Shown: one piece after another, positions 16,470 through 25,756 of the stretch
Layout: each line of letters starts with the position of its first letter
Numbering within the stretch: the first letter of the stretch is position 1
Assembly: GCA_035968315.1 (NCBI GenBank)
Contig: JAVYIN010000002.1
Coordinates: forward strand, 280,306 to 344,305
Reading direction: 5' to 3'
DNA: 64,000 nucleotides
Origin: Nitrospira sp.
GTDB lineage: Bacteria > Nitrospirota > Nitrospiria > Nitrospirales > Nitrospiraceae
Notes under the pieces: generated by a model
Databases searched by the model: none
Told to the model about the DNA's origin: nothing
What the model saw: only the letters and a program-made list of their open reading frames with translations
Translations under genes and position numbers: made by a program

Positions 16470-19400
16470 TTACGCCAGCTGTAAATCGCCTAGCCGCACC
16501 GACACCACTTTCGACACGCCGGGCTCTTCCATCGTCACGCCGAACAAGGAATCGGCGATCGACATGGTCCGCTTGTTGTGCGTGATCACCAGAAATTGCG
16601 CAGTCTGCGCCATGTTTCTCAAGACGCTGGTAAAACGTCCGATGTTTTCCTCGTCGAGCGGCGCATCGATTTCGTCCAGCAGACAGAACGGCGTCGGCCT
16701 GATCAAGAAACTGGCGAACAAGAGGGCCATCGCTGTGAGCGTCTTTTCACCGCCGGACAGCATGGTAATGCTCTTGAGCCGCTTCCCCGGAGGCTGCGCG
16801 ACAATGTCCACACCCGGATCCTGGTTTCCTCCGCCTTCACCGTTTTCCCCGGCCGGCTCCTCGACCAGCTGCAGCTCCGCCCGGCCGCCGGGAAAGAACT
16901 GGCCAAAGACTTCGGTGAACTTCTGCTGCAGCTCCGTGAAGGTCGTCGCGAACATATCCTTCGTCGTATGGTTGATCCGCTGAATAATCTCTTTGAGCGA
17001 GCTGATGGAATTGGACAGATCCTGCTCTTGCGTCGAAAGGAACGTGTAGCGCTGATCGAGCTCCTGATGCTCGCTGATCGCTGCCAAATTGATCGGCCCC
17101 ATGCGATCGAGCCGGTCGCGCAACTTCTGAAGCTGCTCTTTCAGCTCGGCATCGGGCGACTGGGCCAGCGGATTGGATGGAGCCGCCTCCTCTCCGGCCT
17201 CCGGCAGCTCCGCCGGCACGGGAACCTCACCGGTCAGCATGGCGGGGTCGAGTTGATAGGTGCCGGACAAGGTGCCTTCGACCGTGCTCAACTGGGTCCG
17301 CAATTCCGCCCGCCGCACTTCGACGGCCATCCGGGCATCCCGCACCGACGACATCGTACGGCGAACCTCGTCAAGACTGGCTTCAAGCGCCTGGCTCGCC
17401 GCCACATCCTGAGCCTGCTGCTCCTGCGCCGTGACCAGTTCCGTCTTGATCCGGCTGGCGGCCAGGCCAAACTCTTGGCACAAGGCTTCCTGGCGGGCCT
17501 GCTCGTCACGATTTTCCTGAATGGCCTGCACAAGCCCTTCGAGATGGTCCGCCAGCGACTGCCGGCGCTGTTCGCTTTCGACTTGCTGCTGCATCACGCG
17601 CGCCCGGTTCGCCTGTTCATGCCCCCGCTTCGAACGCAGTCCCTCGGACAATAAACGCGCCTCCGTCACCCGCTCCTGAAACGCGCGGCCTTCCTGGTCG
17701 ATGGCCGCCAGCCGCTCCCGTACCCGGCCCAGGCTGGCTTCCTGGCCGGCTTTCTCACTCATCCATTGTTCAAGCTGGGCTTGGGCCGAACGTGCGTCCT
17801 GTTCAAACCGCTGATGGTCGGCGGTCCCCTTGTGAATGTCCGCCTCGATGCCCGCCAGCTTCAGATCCAGATCGGCAAGAACGCCCCGCAAGCGTTCTTC
17901 GTCTTTTTGCAGCGAGAGATTCTGCATTTCCGTCTCGCGCAGCGAGTCCGCCAACTGCTTCGCCTGCTGGCCAAGCTCTTGCCCCAGCACCTGCAACTCG
18001 ATCCGGCGCTGTTTTTCCTGCTCCAGCAACGCGGTGAATTCCGTCCGCTTGGTTTCCAGGCTGACGACTTCCCGCCGCCGCTCCAACAACCCCTGCCCAT
18101 CGCGCACATGCCCGCCGCTGATCACGCCGGAGGCATCCATCACTTCGCCCGCGAGCGTGACCAAAATCGGCCCGTCCTGTCCGGCCCAGAGCTGCTGCGC
18201 CCATAACCGGACGGCGTGATCCAGCGATTCGACGATCACCACCCGGTCGAAGAGGCAATCTCTCGCGGCCACCCGAGGCGCGTCCGTCTGAATCAGATCC
18301 ACCGCACGGCCGGCCACGCCAGGCTGGTTCGCCAACGCGGTCCACCAGGACCGGTCTCCGGATCCAGCGCTCTCCCAGCGGGGCTGTTGAGGAATAAACG
18401 TCCCGCGTCCGAGGGCTTTTTCCTGGAGAAAGCCGATGGCTCGCTGCGCGACCGCCGGGTCATCGACGAACCATCCGTGGACCCGCTCGCCCAACACCGC
18501 CTCCACCGCGCGATCCATCCCCGGTGGAATGACCAGCCATTCCGCAATGGCATCACGCACCCCCTCGCACGACTTGAGGGCGGTGGTCTCATCGCTGCCG
18601 GCCCGGCCATACCCCATTTCCTCAAGCACCATCCCCTGCAAGGCCTGGAGACGCGAATCGACCGCCGCCAGCTCCTCCGACCGATGGAGGATGTGGCCAT
18701 CGAGCGCCCGCAGCTCTTCCGCCACACGGACAGATTCCCCCTGCACCGTCTCCTGTTGAGCACGGATGCTCACAACCATCCGGCCCGCGTCGCCATACTC
18801 CTGCCGCAACGCTTCATGGCGGGTCACGGCCATCGCGCGCTGTTCCTGTAAATGCCCTTGCTCCGTGACAAGACGAGCCCCCCGCTCCGCCACCTCATTC
18901 ATCCGGGCGGTCAGCTGGGACACGCTCTGCTCGGTGTTCGCAACCAACACGGCCAGCTGCAAAATATCGCGGCGCCCGCGCTCTTCTTCCGCAACCGCGG
19001 CGGCCCGCTGCTCCAGCAAGCGCGCCATCTCCCGATCGAGTTCGGCAAACGCCGATTCCCGCTGCGCCAATTCCTCGTCGATCGCCGCCAGCGACGCCTC
19101 CAACTCGCCCAGCGCCTGGGTCAGATCGCCCTGTGCGCGAGCCAAGTCTTCCAGTTCGCCGGCTTCCTGCTGCTGCTGCTGGTCGAACAGCTGGCTCCGA
19201 TTCCGCGCGACCTCCGCAGCCGTCAACGCCTGCGCCTGCTGATGCTCGATGCCCGAGAGCTCTTCGCGGATCTTGCCGATCGCATCGCTCGTCGCAATGG
19301 CCTGCATCCGGGACTGCTCCAAATCCGTCGTCAGCCGCGCCAGCCCGGCGGCCGTTTCCGCTTCCCGCTGATCGAGCGACATCACCTCGGCCTCGACCTC

Positions 19401-20159
19401 GCGCAGCTCATGGCGCAAGGCTCGGAACTCACGGGTGAGCAATTCGATCTCCACCCCCCGCGCTTCCTGCTGCAACGTCTGATAGGTGCGGGCCTGGCGG
19501 GCCTGCCGTTCGAGCGAATTCAGCTGCTTCTTCACTTCGGCAATGATGTCGCGCACCCGGAGAAGATTTTGCTGGGTGGCATCGAGTTTGCGGAGCGCTT
19601 CGGCCTTTTGTTTCTTATAGCGGACAATCCCGGCCGTTTCTTCGATCAGCTCCCGCCGGTCTTGCGGCGAGGCGTTCAGGATCTGATCGATCTGCCCCTG
19701 CGCGATGACCGTGTGCCCTTTGCTGCCGGCTCTGGTATCCATCAGCACGCTGCGAATATCCTTGAGGCGGCACGGTGTCTTATTGATCAGATATTCACTG
19801 TCGCCGTTGCGGTAGAGCCGGCGGGTGATCATCAGCTCTTGAAATTCGCTCAACTGGCTGGGCAACCCCGATCCGCCTTCGAGCTTCAGCGTGGTTTGAT
19901 CGAGCCCCCCGATGACCAGCGACACTTCGGCCATCCCCAACGGTTTCCGCAACTCGGTGCCGTTGAAAATTACATCTTCCATTTTTTCGCTTCGCAAGGT
20001 CTTGGTGCTTTGCTCGCCGAGCACCCAGAGAATGGCATCCACGACGTTACTTTTCCCGCTGCCATTGGGCCCGACCACCGCCGTCACCCCCTCGGGGAAC
20101 GCGATCCGCGACTCGGCAAACGACTTGAAACCCAACATGTCCAGCGATTTCAAATACAT
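16470..20159 (-). CDS. smc: SMC, chromosome segregation ATPase
   Basis: 1229 residues from ATG 20159, with AAGGTG six bases upstream; an in-frame upstream extension has no support. SMC dimers organise and segregate the chromosome. The N-terminal head has Walker A GPNGSGKSN (about residues 32-40). Two long coiled coils flank a hinge near residues 520-670. The C-terminal head has the signature LSGGEKTLTAMALLFA and Walker B FCLLDEIDAPLDE. The coiled coils are rich in Gln, Glu, Ala and Arg. The ScpA and ScpB partners are not in this window. The gene ends about 180 bases upstream of shc on the same strand. Confidence 0.97.
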   Translation of the reverse strand: MYLKSLDMLGFKSFAESRIAFPEGVTAVVGPNGSGKSNVVDAILWVLGEQSTKTLRSEKMEDVIFNGTELRKPLGMAEVSLVIGGLDQTTLKLEGGSGLPSQLSEFQELMITRRLYRNGDSEYLINKTPCRLKDIRSVLMDTRAGSKGHTVIAQGQIDQILNASPQDRRELIEETAGIVRYKKQKAEALRKLDATQQNLLRVRDIIAEVKKQLNSLERQARQARTYQTLQQEARGVEIELLTREFRALRHELREVEAEVMSLDQREAETAAGLARLTTDLEQSRMQAIATSDAIGKIREELSGIEHQQAQALTAAEVARNRSQLFDQQQQQEAGELEDLARAQGDLTQALGELEASLAAIDEELAQRESAFAELDREMARLLEQRAAAVAEEERGRRDILQLAVLVANTEQSVSQLTARMNEVAERGARLVTEQGHLQEQRAMAVTRHEALRQEYGDAGRMVVSIRAQQETVQGESVRVAEELRALDGHILHRSEELAAVDSRLQALQGMVLEEMGYGRAGSDETTALKSCEGVRDAIAEWLVIPPGMDRAVEAVLGERVHGWFVDDPAVAQRAIGFLQEKALGRGTFIPQQPRWESAGSGDRSWWTALANQPGVAGRAVDLIQTDAPRVAARDCLFDRVVIVESLDHAVRLWAQQLWAGQDGPILVTLAGEVMDASGVISGGHVRDGQGLLERRREVVSLETKRTEFTALLEQEKQRRIELQVLGQELGQQAKQLADSLRETEMQNLSLQKDEERLRGVLADLDLKLAGIEADIHKGTADHQRFEQDARSAQAQLEQWMSEKAGQEASLGRVRERLAAIDQEGRAFQERVTEARLLSEGLRSKRGHEQANRARVMQQQVESEQRRQSLADHLEGLVQAIQENRDEQARQEALCQEFGLAASRIKTELVTAQEQQAQDVAASQALEASLDEVRRTMSSVRDARMAVEVRRAELRTQLSTVEGTLSGTYQLDPAMLTGEVPVPAELPEAGEEAAPSNPLAQSPDAELKEQLQKLRDRLDRMGPINLAAISEHQELDQRYTFLSTQEQDLSNSISSLKEIIQRINHTTKDMFATTFTELQQKFTEVFGQFFPGGRAELQLVEEPAGENGEGGGNQDPGVDIVAQPPGKRLKSITMLSGGEKTLTAMALLFASFLIRPTPFCLLDEIDAPLDEENIGRFTSVLRNMAQTAQFLVITHNKRTMSIADSLFGVTMEEPGVSKVVSVRLGDLQLA

Positions 20160-20255
20160 CGGTTCACCTTTGGTTGAGCCATCAATACCACCCTTGCGAA
20201 TGCTCGGCCCTTGTAGCATAGGGGCAAGAGGAAATCAAAACCAAAATACCGCAGG

Positions 20256-20283
20256 TAGTAGGGGGACAAGAGCCCCCCTACTA
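20256..20283. terminator. Hairpin downstream of ispH
   Basis: TAGTAGGGGG (20256-20265) pairs perfectly with CCCCCTACTA (20274-20283) around an 8-base loop, 28 bases past the ispH stop. There is no long T run on either strand, so intrinsic termination would be weak; it may instead stabilise the mRNA end. Confidence 0.4.
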
Positions 20284-20310
20284 GATATATGGCATCTTTA
20301 AGTTCGCGGA

Positions 20311-21276
20311 TTAACTGGCGATGCTGGCTGCGGGCTTACTGGCGGATTCGATCTGGACCAGTTCCTTCGGGAGGAGAAATTCGACATCTTCTTCGATCAC
20401 CGTGAGTTCTTCCAGCTCGGAGGGGCCGGCGCTTCGGAGGAAGGCCACCACTTCCGTCACCAGCACTTCAGGAGCCGAGGCCCCGGCGGCAATGCCGACG
20501 GCCTTCGCGTTCTTCAACCAGTCAGGGTTGATGTCGCTGGCCGAATCGATCAGATAGGATGGAATCCCGCATTGCTCACCCAACTCGCGCAGACGGTTGG
20601 AGTTGGAACTGTTCGGCGAGCCGATGACCAAAATGACATCAACCAGCCGGGACAACTCCTTCACCGCATTCTGCCGGTTTTGCGTCGCGTAGCAGATATC
20701 TTCCTGATGCGGGCCCTTGATGTTCGGGAATCGCTTGTGAAGCGCGCCGACAATATCCCGGCATTCATCGACACTCAGCGTCGTCTGCGTCACATAAGAA
20801 AGATTCACGAGGTTTTCCACCTCGAGCTTTTCAACGTCCTCGACCGACGACACCAAGTGGAACTTGTCGGGAATCTGCCCCAGCGTGCCGATCACTTCCG
20901 GGTGGCCGGCATGGCCGATCAGAATCAGCTCATATCCTTGGGTATAGTCGCGGTTCACTTCATTGTGCACTTTGATAACCAGCGGGCAGGTCGCGTCGAT
21001 GACATGCAGCCGCCGCTTATTCGCTTCGTCCCACACAGACTTCGCCACGCCATGGGCGCTGAAGATCACCACCGATCCCTCGGGCACTTCACCCAGCTCC
21101 TCCACGAACACCGCCCCCTTTTGCCGGAGCGAGTTCACCACATGGCGGCTATGCACGATTTCATGACGGACGTAAATGGGCGCCCCATACTTCTTGAGCG
21201 AGAGATCGACGATATCGATCGCCCGATCGACTCCGGCGCAAAACCCCCGCGGATTCGCAAGATATATCTTCAGCAT
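20311..21276 (-). CDS. ispH: IspH, 4-hydroxy-3-methylbut-2-enyl diphosphate reductase
   Basis: 321 residues. The last step of the MEP pathway, giving IPP and DMAPP. The three cluster cysteines appear at Cys13 (PRGFCAGV), Cys97 (DATCPLV) and in [14 protein letters not shown]. The substrate segment [10 protein letters not shown] is also present. The start ATG follows GAAGGAG. It completes the set with dxs and ispG at 5-8 kb, although fld, ispC, ispD, ispE and ispF are not in view. An acidic C-terminal tail ([14 protein letters not shown]) extends beyond the core. A possible promoter lies 64-93 bases upstream. Confidence 0.97.
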   Translation of the reverse strand: MLKIYLANPRGFCAGVDRAIDIVDLSLKKYGAPIYVRHEIVHSRHVVNSLRQKGAVFVEELGEVPEGSVVIFSAHGVAKSVWDEANKRRLHVIDATCPLVIKVHNEVNRDYTQGYELILIGHAGHPEVIGTLGQIPDKFHLVSSVEDVEKLEVENLVNLSYVTQTTLSVDECRDIVGALHKRFPNIKGPHQEDICYATQNRQNAVKELSRLVDVILVIGSPNSSNSNRLRELGEQCGIPSYLIDSASDINPDWLKNAKAVGIAAGASAPEVLVTEVVAFLRSAGPSELEELTVIEEDVEFLLPKELVQIESASKPAASIAS

Positions 21277-21339
21277 CGGCTGATCTCCTTCACGCTTGGC
21301 AGGGGGATCGCCCCCTCTACCCCGATATTGAACGGATTC

Positions 21340-21369
21340 ACCTTACGTCAGATCGTCCAAGGCCGTCAA
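21340..21369 (-). promoter_or_regulatory. Possible promoter for ispH
   Basis: On the minus strand, -35 TTGACG (21364-21369) and -10 TAAGGT (21340-21345) with an 18-base spacer. The -10 is poor (3/6), so this is a weak prediction. Confidence 0.3.
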
Positions 21370-21385
21370 CAGATGCCACGACACG

Positions 21386-22789
21386 CTATTTGACCGGGTG
21401 CGCAACCCACCACAACTCCCGTCCCTTACGCGCCCCGTACATCAATACCGTCCCATCAGGAGTAAACCTCAATGAGAGCGGATCAATATAATCGTAGGCG
21501 GGAAGCTTGGTGCCTTCAAGCACCACAAACCACTCCGCGGGCGGCCAATCGGTAAAGGCCAAGTAGGCCACCTGGCGGCCGGCTGGGCTGACAACCGGCG
21601 CATGGGCCCACCAGCTTCGATAGCCTGGCACCCATTCATACCCGTTCACGAGGCCCCATTCCCCCTGAGCGCTTTCCGCCACGTAAAACACCCGCTGACT
21701 GTTCGGACTGAAGGACGGCGCCCCAACCACATCGTACTCGACACGTTCCTGCTGATCGACGATCATGCGGGTGCCGTTTGCAATATAGGCCACCCGCTTT
21801 CCATCCGGGCTCACACGCAGCCCCTGCACAGACGAATGGGGCGGACTGTCCTGCCCATTGAACACGACGGTCTTCTCGTTCTCGTTTCCCGTCACGTACG
21901 CCAGCGATTCCCCGTCCAGGCTTGCCGCCAGCTCAAACACCCCACCCTTCTTCTTGATGCTTGATTTTCGGCTCCCGTTCACCAGCACACATTTCGATCC
22001 CAGGGCGGACTCACAGAGCACATAGATCAGCTCGCCATCTTGGCGATAGACCAGCGGGGTCGCGTCAGCTGAGATCGCCACCGTACGGCCATTTTCCAGA
22101 ATGGCAAACTTGTCGCGCCCTTGCTCCCGGAAGGCCGCCACATACGCCACCTTCTCCCCATCGGGGCTCAAGGCATAGGACAGGACCTTGCCCGGAGCGG
22201 CATAGTGTGTGTCCTGGCCCGTCACACGATCGTGCAGGACCATGTCGGCTTGATCCTTCTGGCGCATCGAATACGCGAGCGTCTTCCCATTGGCGCTGTA
22301 GACCAACAGGCCGGTCTCCGCATAGACGGGCGTCACCGCATTTCCGGTTACCACAGCGGTTGGCGGCGAAGGAAGATGGCAGTCACGGTACTCTCGGCAG
22401 GAGGCTGGCGGCTTATACGGCTGCCCCTGCAGCCCAACCGGCAATCGATAGGCAAATGACCAGCCATCTGGGCCAAATCGCAGATCGAAATGCAGCGACG
22501 TATAGGCATCTCCGCACTCCCCCGGGATGCGGCCGAGTTTGGTGGTGCGGCGGTTCACAGATGCCAGGCTCAATAGACTCGGCCCGGACACCGGCTGGCT
22601 CGTGAGCGCAGCCCGGCACGCCTCAGAAACCATTTCAACAGGGGCTGCACCGGATGATGAAACAGAGGAAGTAGGAGCGGGAGAAGGGACAGCGGCTGTA
22701 CCGGCCCCGACGCTCCGTCCCGGTTCGACCGCACAGGCGGCAAGCGATACGGCCAGCCCCAGCATCGCAATGGCACGATCGATACGCAT
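21386..22789 (-). CDS. Beta-propeller (TolB/WD40-like) lipoprotein
   Basis: 467 residues from ATG 22789, behind GGGAGGGG. The lipoprotein signal ends LAVSLAAC, followed by a low-complexity Ser/Pro/Ala linker. The body carries repeated blade signatures of the PD40/TolB type: SPDGEKVAYVA, DGESLAYVTG, SPDGKRVAYIANG, SPNSQRVFYVAES, SPAGRQVAYLAF, so a six- or seven-bladed propeller anchored in the envelope. A Cys-containing region (CREYRDCHLPSPP) could form a disulfide. No catalytic residues are visible. It is divergent from the phoB-like gene. TolB-like propellers often act in protein binding; the partner is unknown. Confidence 0.75.
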   Translation of the reverse strand: MRIDRAIAMLGLAVSLAACAVEPGRSVGAGTAAVPSPAPTSSVSSSGAAPVEMVSEACRAALTSQPVSGPSLLSLASVNRRTTKLGRIPGECGDAYTSLHFDLRFGPDGWSFAYRLPVGLQGQPYKPPASCREYRDCHLPSPPTAVVTGNAVTPVYAETGLLVYSANGKTLAYSMRQKDQADMVLHDRVTGQDTHYAAPGKVLSYALSPDGEKVAYVAAFREQGRDKFAILENGRTVAISADATPLVYRQDGELIYVLCESALGSKCVLVNGSRKSSIKKKGGVFELAASLDGESLAYVTGNENEKTVVFNGQDSPPHSSVQGLRVSPDGKRVAYIANGTRMIVDQQERVEYDVVGAPSFSPNSQRVFYVAESAQGEWGLVNGYEWVPGYRSWWAHAPVVSPAGRQVAYLAFTDWPPAEWFVVLEGTKLPAYDYIDPLSLRFTPDGTVLMYGARKGRELWWVAHPVK

Positions 22790-22898
22790 AGGCCCCTCCC
22801 TGATTACCCAACCAGCATAGCATTGCGACCGATTCCCCCCTACGGTTTCAGCTAAACTGACCGGTGCCGTCCCGCCCTTCTCCCTTGCCCGCAGTGAC

Positions 22899-22927
22899 TT
22901 GACAGCCTGCCCCCTCCTCCGTAGGCT
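22899..22927 (+). promoter_or_regulatory. Possible promoter for the phoB-like gene
   Basis: -35 TTGACA (22899-22904, 6/6) and -10 TAGGCT (22922-22927, 3/6) are 17 bases apart. The start of transcription would fall near 22934, only a few bases before the ATG at 22938, so the mRNA would be almost leaderless. No Pho-box repeat is seen. Confidence 0.35.
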
Positions 22928-22937
22928 GGGCGGCACT

Positions 22938-23648
22938 ATGAGCAGCGCCTCGGCCAAGAAAATCCTCATCGTTGAAGACGAGAAAGATATTCTCCAGCTC
23001 GTCAAGCTCTATCTGGATAAAGAAGGCTATCGCACCGTCACCGCAGCGACTGGCGCGGAAGGACTCAGGCAGGCACGGGCGGAAAAACCGGATCTGATCG
23101 TCCTTGATTTGATGCTCCCGGAAATCGACGGCCTCGAAGTCTGCAAGCGGCTCCGATCAGCGCCGGAAACGGCCATGCTCCCCATTATCATGCTGACGGC
23201 CAAAGCGGAGGAATCGGATACCGTCGTCGGACTGGAATTGGGCGCCGACGATTATGTCACCAAGCCCTTCAGCCCCAAGACGCTGGTCGCCCGGGTAAAA
23301 GCCCTGTTTCGGCGGATCGACCGGACACCCGATGAAGGCCAGGCCCGGTATAGCTATGGCGGTATCGTGATGGACCTCGCTCGTCACGAACTCACCGTGA
23401 ACGGGGAAGAAGTCCCCTTGACCGCCAAGGAATTCGGCCTCCTGGAACACCTCTTGAAGAATCCCGGGCGAGTCCTGACGAGAGAAGTGCTGCTGAACGC
23501 CGTCTGGGGCTATGAATATTATGGAACGACGAGAACCGTCGACGTCCACGTCAGACGGCTGAAACAGAAGATCCCCTTGCTGGACGACGCCATCATCTCG
23601 GTCAAATCACTCGGCTATAAACTGAAAGATGTGAAGGGTGATGAGTGA
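22938..23648 (+). CDS. phoB: PhoB-like OmpR-family response regulator
   Basis: 236 residues from ATG 22938. The receiver domain (about 8-122) has the acidic pocket in VEDEKD, phospho-acceptor Asp57 (VLDLMLPEIDG) and Lys109 (VTKPF). The C-terminal winged helix (about 138-234) carries the recognition segment TRTVDVHVRRLKQKI. It sits directly upstream of its sensor kinase and near a phosphate transporter, so a PhoB role is likely but not proven. The last codons (KGDE and stop) are made from a GTGATGAGTGATG repeat that runs on into the spacer. Confidence 0.85.
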   Translation: MSSASAKKILIVEDEKDILQLVKLYLDKEGYRTVTAATGAEGLRQARAEKPDLIVLDLMLPEIDGLEVCKRLRSAPETAMLPIIMLTAKAEESDTVVGLELGADDYVTKPFSPKTLVARVKALFRRIDRTPDEGQARYSYGGIVMDLARHELTVNGEEVPLTAKEFGLLEHLLKNPGRVLTREVLLNAVWGYEYYGTTRTVDVHVRRLKQKIPLLDDAIISVKSLGYKLKDVKGDE

Positions 23649-23663
23649 TGCGTGATGCGCGTG
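23638..23663 (+). repeat. GTGATG word repeat overlapping the phoB end
   Basis: Degenerate tandem words GTGATG-AGTGATG-CGTGATG-CGCGTG start inside the last codons of the phoB-like gene and continue into the spacer. The reverse complement of this word set (ATCAC, CATCACT) recurs at 35771-35799 and 51283-51350. Confidence 0.6.
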
Positions 23664-23710
23664 GGAATAGGGCGCGACCTGGTGATTTCTTTTACGCACC
23701 CCCTTCCAAC

Positions 23711-23740
23711 CTTTCACTTTTCACCTTTCACCTTTCACCT
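23711..23740 (+). repeat. TTTCACC tandem word repeat before phoR
   Basis: Four near copies of CTTTTCAC/CTTTCAC end five bases before the kinase start codon, occupying the place where a ribosome site would be. The complementary word GTGAAAC recurs at 63181-63196. Confidence 0.65.
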
Positions 23741-23745
23741 AATTC

Positions 23746-25566
23746 ATGACCCTCTCCATTCGCTGGAAAGTCACCCTTGGCAGCTTTCTCGCCGTCACCT
23801 GCGGGCTCGCGGTGGTCGGCCTGCTCATCGTGCAATCCTTCGAACAGCAGGAGATCTCACAGCTGCGCGACATGCTTGAGGCCAGAACCAAGCTCGTGGC
23901 CTACGGACTCCGGCCGCTCGAGCCTGCGCCATCATCCGGTTCCGAGCCTGCCTCACTCCAAGCAATCGTGCGCGACTTGGGAAACAGGGCCGCCGCCCGG
24001 ATCACCCTCGTCTCAGCAAACGGCACGGTCCTCGCCGATAGTGCCGTCGCCGACGCCGACTTAGCCGCCGTCGAAAACCACCTCTCCCGCCCGGAGATCC
24101 AGCAAGCCCTCGCCACAGGACAGGGCACGGATATCCGCGCCAGCCACACCACCGGCGAACGCACCATGTATCGCGCGATGGTGATGGACCAGCCCTCTGG
24201 ACATCCGCCTGTCTTTCTGCGCCTCGGTCTGCCCATGACCATGCTCGATCGGGAAACCGCGAAACTCCAGCGTAATCTCGCCATCGCCCTCGGCGCCGCC
24301 TTTCTCATGGCCGTGCTCCTCAGTATCTGGCTGGCCCGCAATATCACCAAACCGCTCTCCGATATGGCCGGCGCCGCCCGCCGGCTCGCGACGGGGGATT
24401 CCACCATCCGCATCCACACTCATTCCCGCGACGAAGTCGGCTTGCTTGGCGACACGCTCAATCAGATGACGGACCAGCTGCGCGCCAAGATCGACGAACT
24501 GTCAGAAGACCGCGCCCAATTGCTTGCGATGCTGACCTCCATGGTCGAAGGCGTCCTGGTGCTGGACTATCGCGGCCATGTCCTGCAAGTGAACCCGGCG
24601 CTTGAGCGGATGTTCGGCGTCTCGCGCACCGACGCCCGGGGACGCCCCTGCGCGGACGTGTTCCGCCATCGCCACCTCATGGATCTGGTCGCCGACATCC
24701 TGCGCACCCGCACGAATCATGAAGATGAAATCGTCCTGGCCCCCACAGGCCGCTGCCTGCACATCGAGGCCTCCGTGGCCGGAGGCGAGCGTGAAAACGA
24801 AGCCTGCGCGGTGCTCGTCTTTCATGACATCACCGAGCTGCGCCGCCTCGAAAAAATCAGGAAAGACTTCGTCGCCAACGTCTCGCATGAACTGCGGACG
24901 CCGCTTACCTCCATTAAAGGCTACGTCGAAGCGCTCTTAGACGGCGGGAAAGACGATCCGGAGACGGCCGTCAACTTCCTCTCGATTATCCTGAAGCAAA
25001 GCGACCGGTTGAACCTCATCCTGGAGGATCTGCTGGAGCTGTCGAAAATCGAGTCGGGCAGCGTGTCGTTCAAAGAAGACCCCTTGGACCTGCGCAACCT
25101 CATCGACCGCACCCTGTCGATGATCAAACCCCTGGCCGATAAGAAAGGGCATCATCTGGTTTCCTGCGTCCCTGAACATCTGCCCCCCATCGCGGGGGAC
25201 GAAGGCCGCCTCGTGCAGGTCCTGACGAATCTGCTCGATAATGCCGTGAAGTACACGCCCGAGAAGGGCACCATTACCGTCGCCGCTCAGGCATTGGCTG
25301 ACGCCGCGCACGCCCAGGCCATTGAGTTGACCGTCACCGATACCGGTATGGGGATCCCGGAACAAGACCGTCCGCGGGTGTTCGAGCGGTTTTACCGCGT
25401 GGATAAGGCCCGCTCACGAGAATTGGGAGGGACCGGACTCGGCCTTGCCATTGTGAAACACATTGTGGAGGGCCATGGAGGCCAGGTGTGGGTCGAGGGC
25501 AACCAGCCGCACGGCAGCCGCTTTGTCGTGCGCTTGCCGGTGAGAACGCCCCGCGAGTCAGCTTAA
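23746..25566 (+). CDS. phoR: PhoR-like sensor histidine kinase
   Basis: 606 residues. Membrane sensor paired with the upstream regulator. An N-terminal helix (about 13-29) and a second near 177-197 bracket an extracytoplasmic sensor domain of about 145 residues. Then come a HAMP linker (RNITKPLSDMAGAARRLATGD), a PAS domain (about 260-365), the HisKA box with the phospho-histidine in FVANVSHELRTPL, and the HATPase domain (N box NLLDNAVKYTP, DTGMGIP, GGTGLGLAIVKH). The layout matches PhoR, and the nearby PiT transporter supports a phosphate role. No Shine-Dalgarno sequence precedes the ATG; a TTTCACC repeat sits there instead. Confidence 0.85.
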   Translation: MTLSIRWKVTLGSFLAVTCGLAVVGLLIVQSFEQQEISQLRDMLEARTKLVAYGLRPLEPAPSSGSEPASLQAIVRDLGNRAAARITLVSANGTVLADSAVADADLAAVENHLSRPEIQQALATGQGTDIRASHTTGERTMYRAMVMDQPSGHPPVFLRLGLPMTMLDRETAKLQRNLAIALGAAFLMAVLLSIWLARNITKPLSDMAGAARRLATGDSTIRIHTHSRDEVGLLGDTLNQMTDQLRAKIDELSEDRAQLLAMLTSMVEGVLVLDYRGHVLQVNPALERMFGVSRTDARGRPCADVFRHRHLMDLVADILRTRTNHEDEIVLAPTGRCLHIEASVAGGERENEACAVLVFHDITELRRLEKIRKDFVANVSHELRTPLTSIKGYVEALLDGGKDDPETAVNFLSIILKQSDRLNLILEDLLELSKIESGSVSFKEDPLDLRNLIDRTLSMIKPLADKKGHHLVSCVPEHLPPIAGDEGRLVQVLTNLLDNAVKYTPEKGTITVAAQALADAAHAQAIELTVTDTGMGIPEQDRPRVFERFYRVDKARSRELGGTGLGLAIVKHIVEGHGGQVWVEGNQPHGSRFVVRLPVRTPRESA

Positions 25567-25642
25567 CAGGCTGCGGAAACACTCGCGTAGAACTGTCAGC
25601 ATCAATGAATGAAGCAAGCTCGGGAGCAGCTCAGAGCAATCG

Positions 25643-25756
25643 CAGGATGATCAAAAAGGCCGTCCAGCAAGGCCGCAGCAAGCGAAGAGGCGAAGCCGTA
25701 CTAACGAACGTACGGAGAGCCTCTGAACGCCGCTGGAGGACTTTTTCAACATCCTG
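25643..25756. repeat. MITE-like palindromic element with 25-base terminal inverted repeats
   Basis: The left end (25643-25668) and the reverse complement of the right end (25732-25756) share CAGGATG, then AAAAAG and TCCAGC with only a few differences. The interior is also partly palindromic around GCCGTACTAACGAACGTACGG, so the element can fold into a long imperfect hairpin. It fills the spacer between the convergent phoR and pit genes and abuts the pit stop codon at 25757. It carries no open reading frame, as in non-autonomous MITE or REP-type elements. No second copy is seen in this window. Confidence 0.7.

Noticed and set aside
18852..20177. Plus-strand open frame of 441 codons opposite smc
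   Set aside because: Antisense of clear SMC coding sequence, Arg/Leu rich, no domain or ribosome site.
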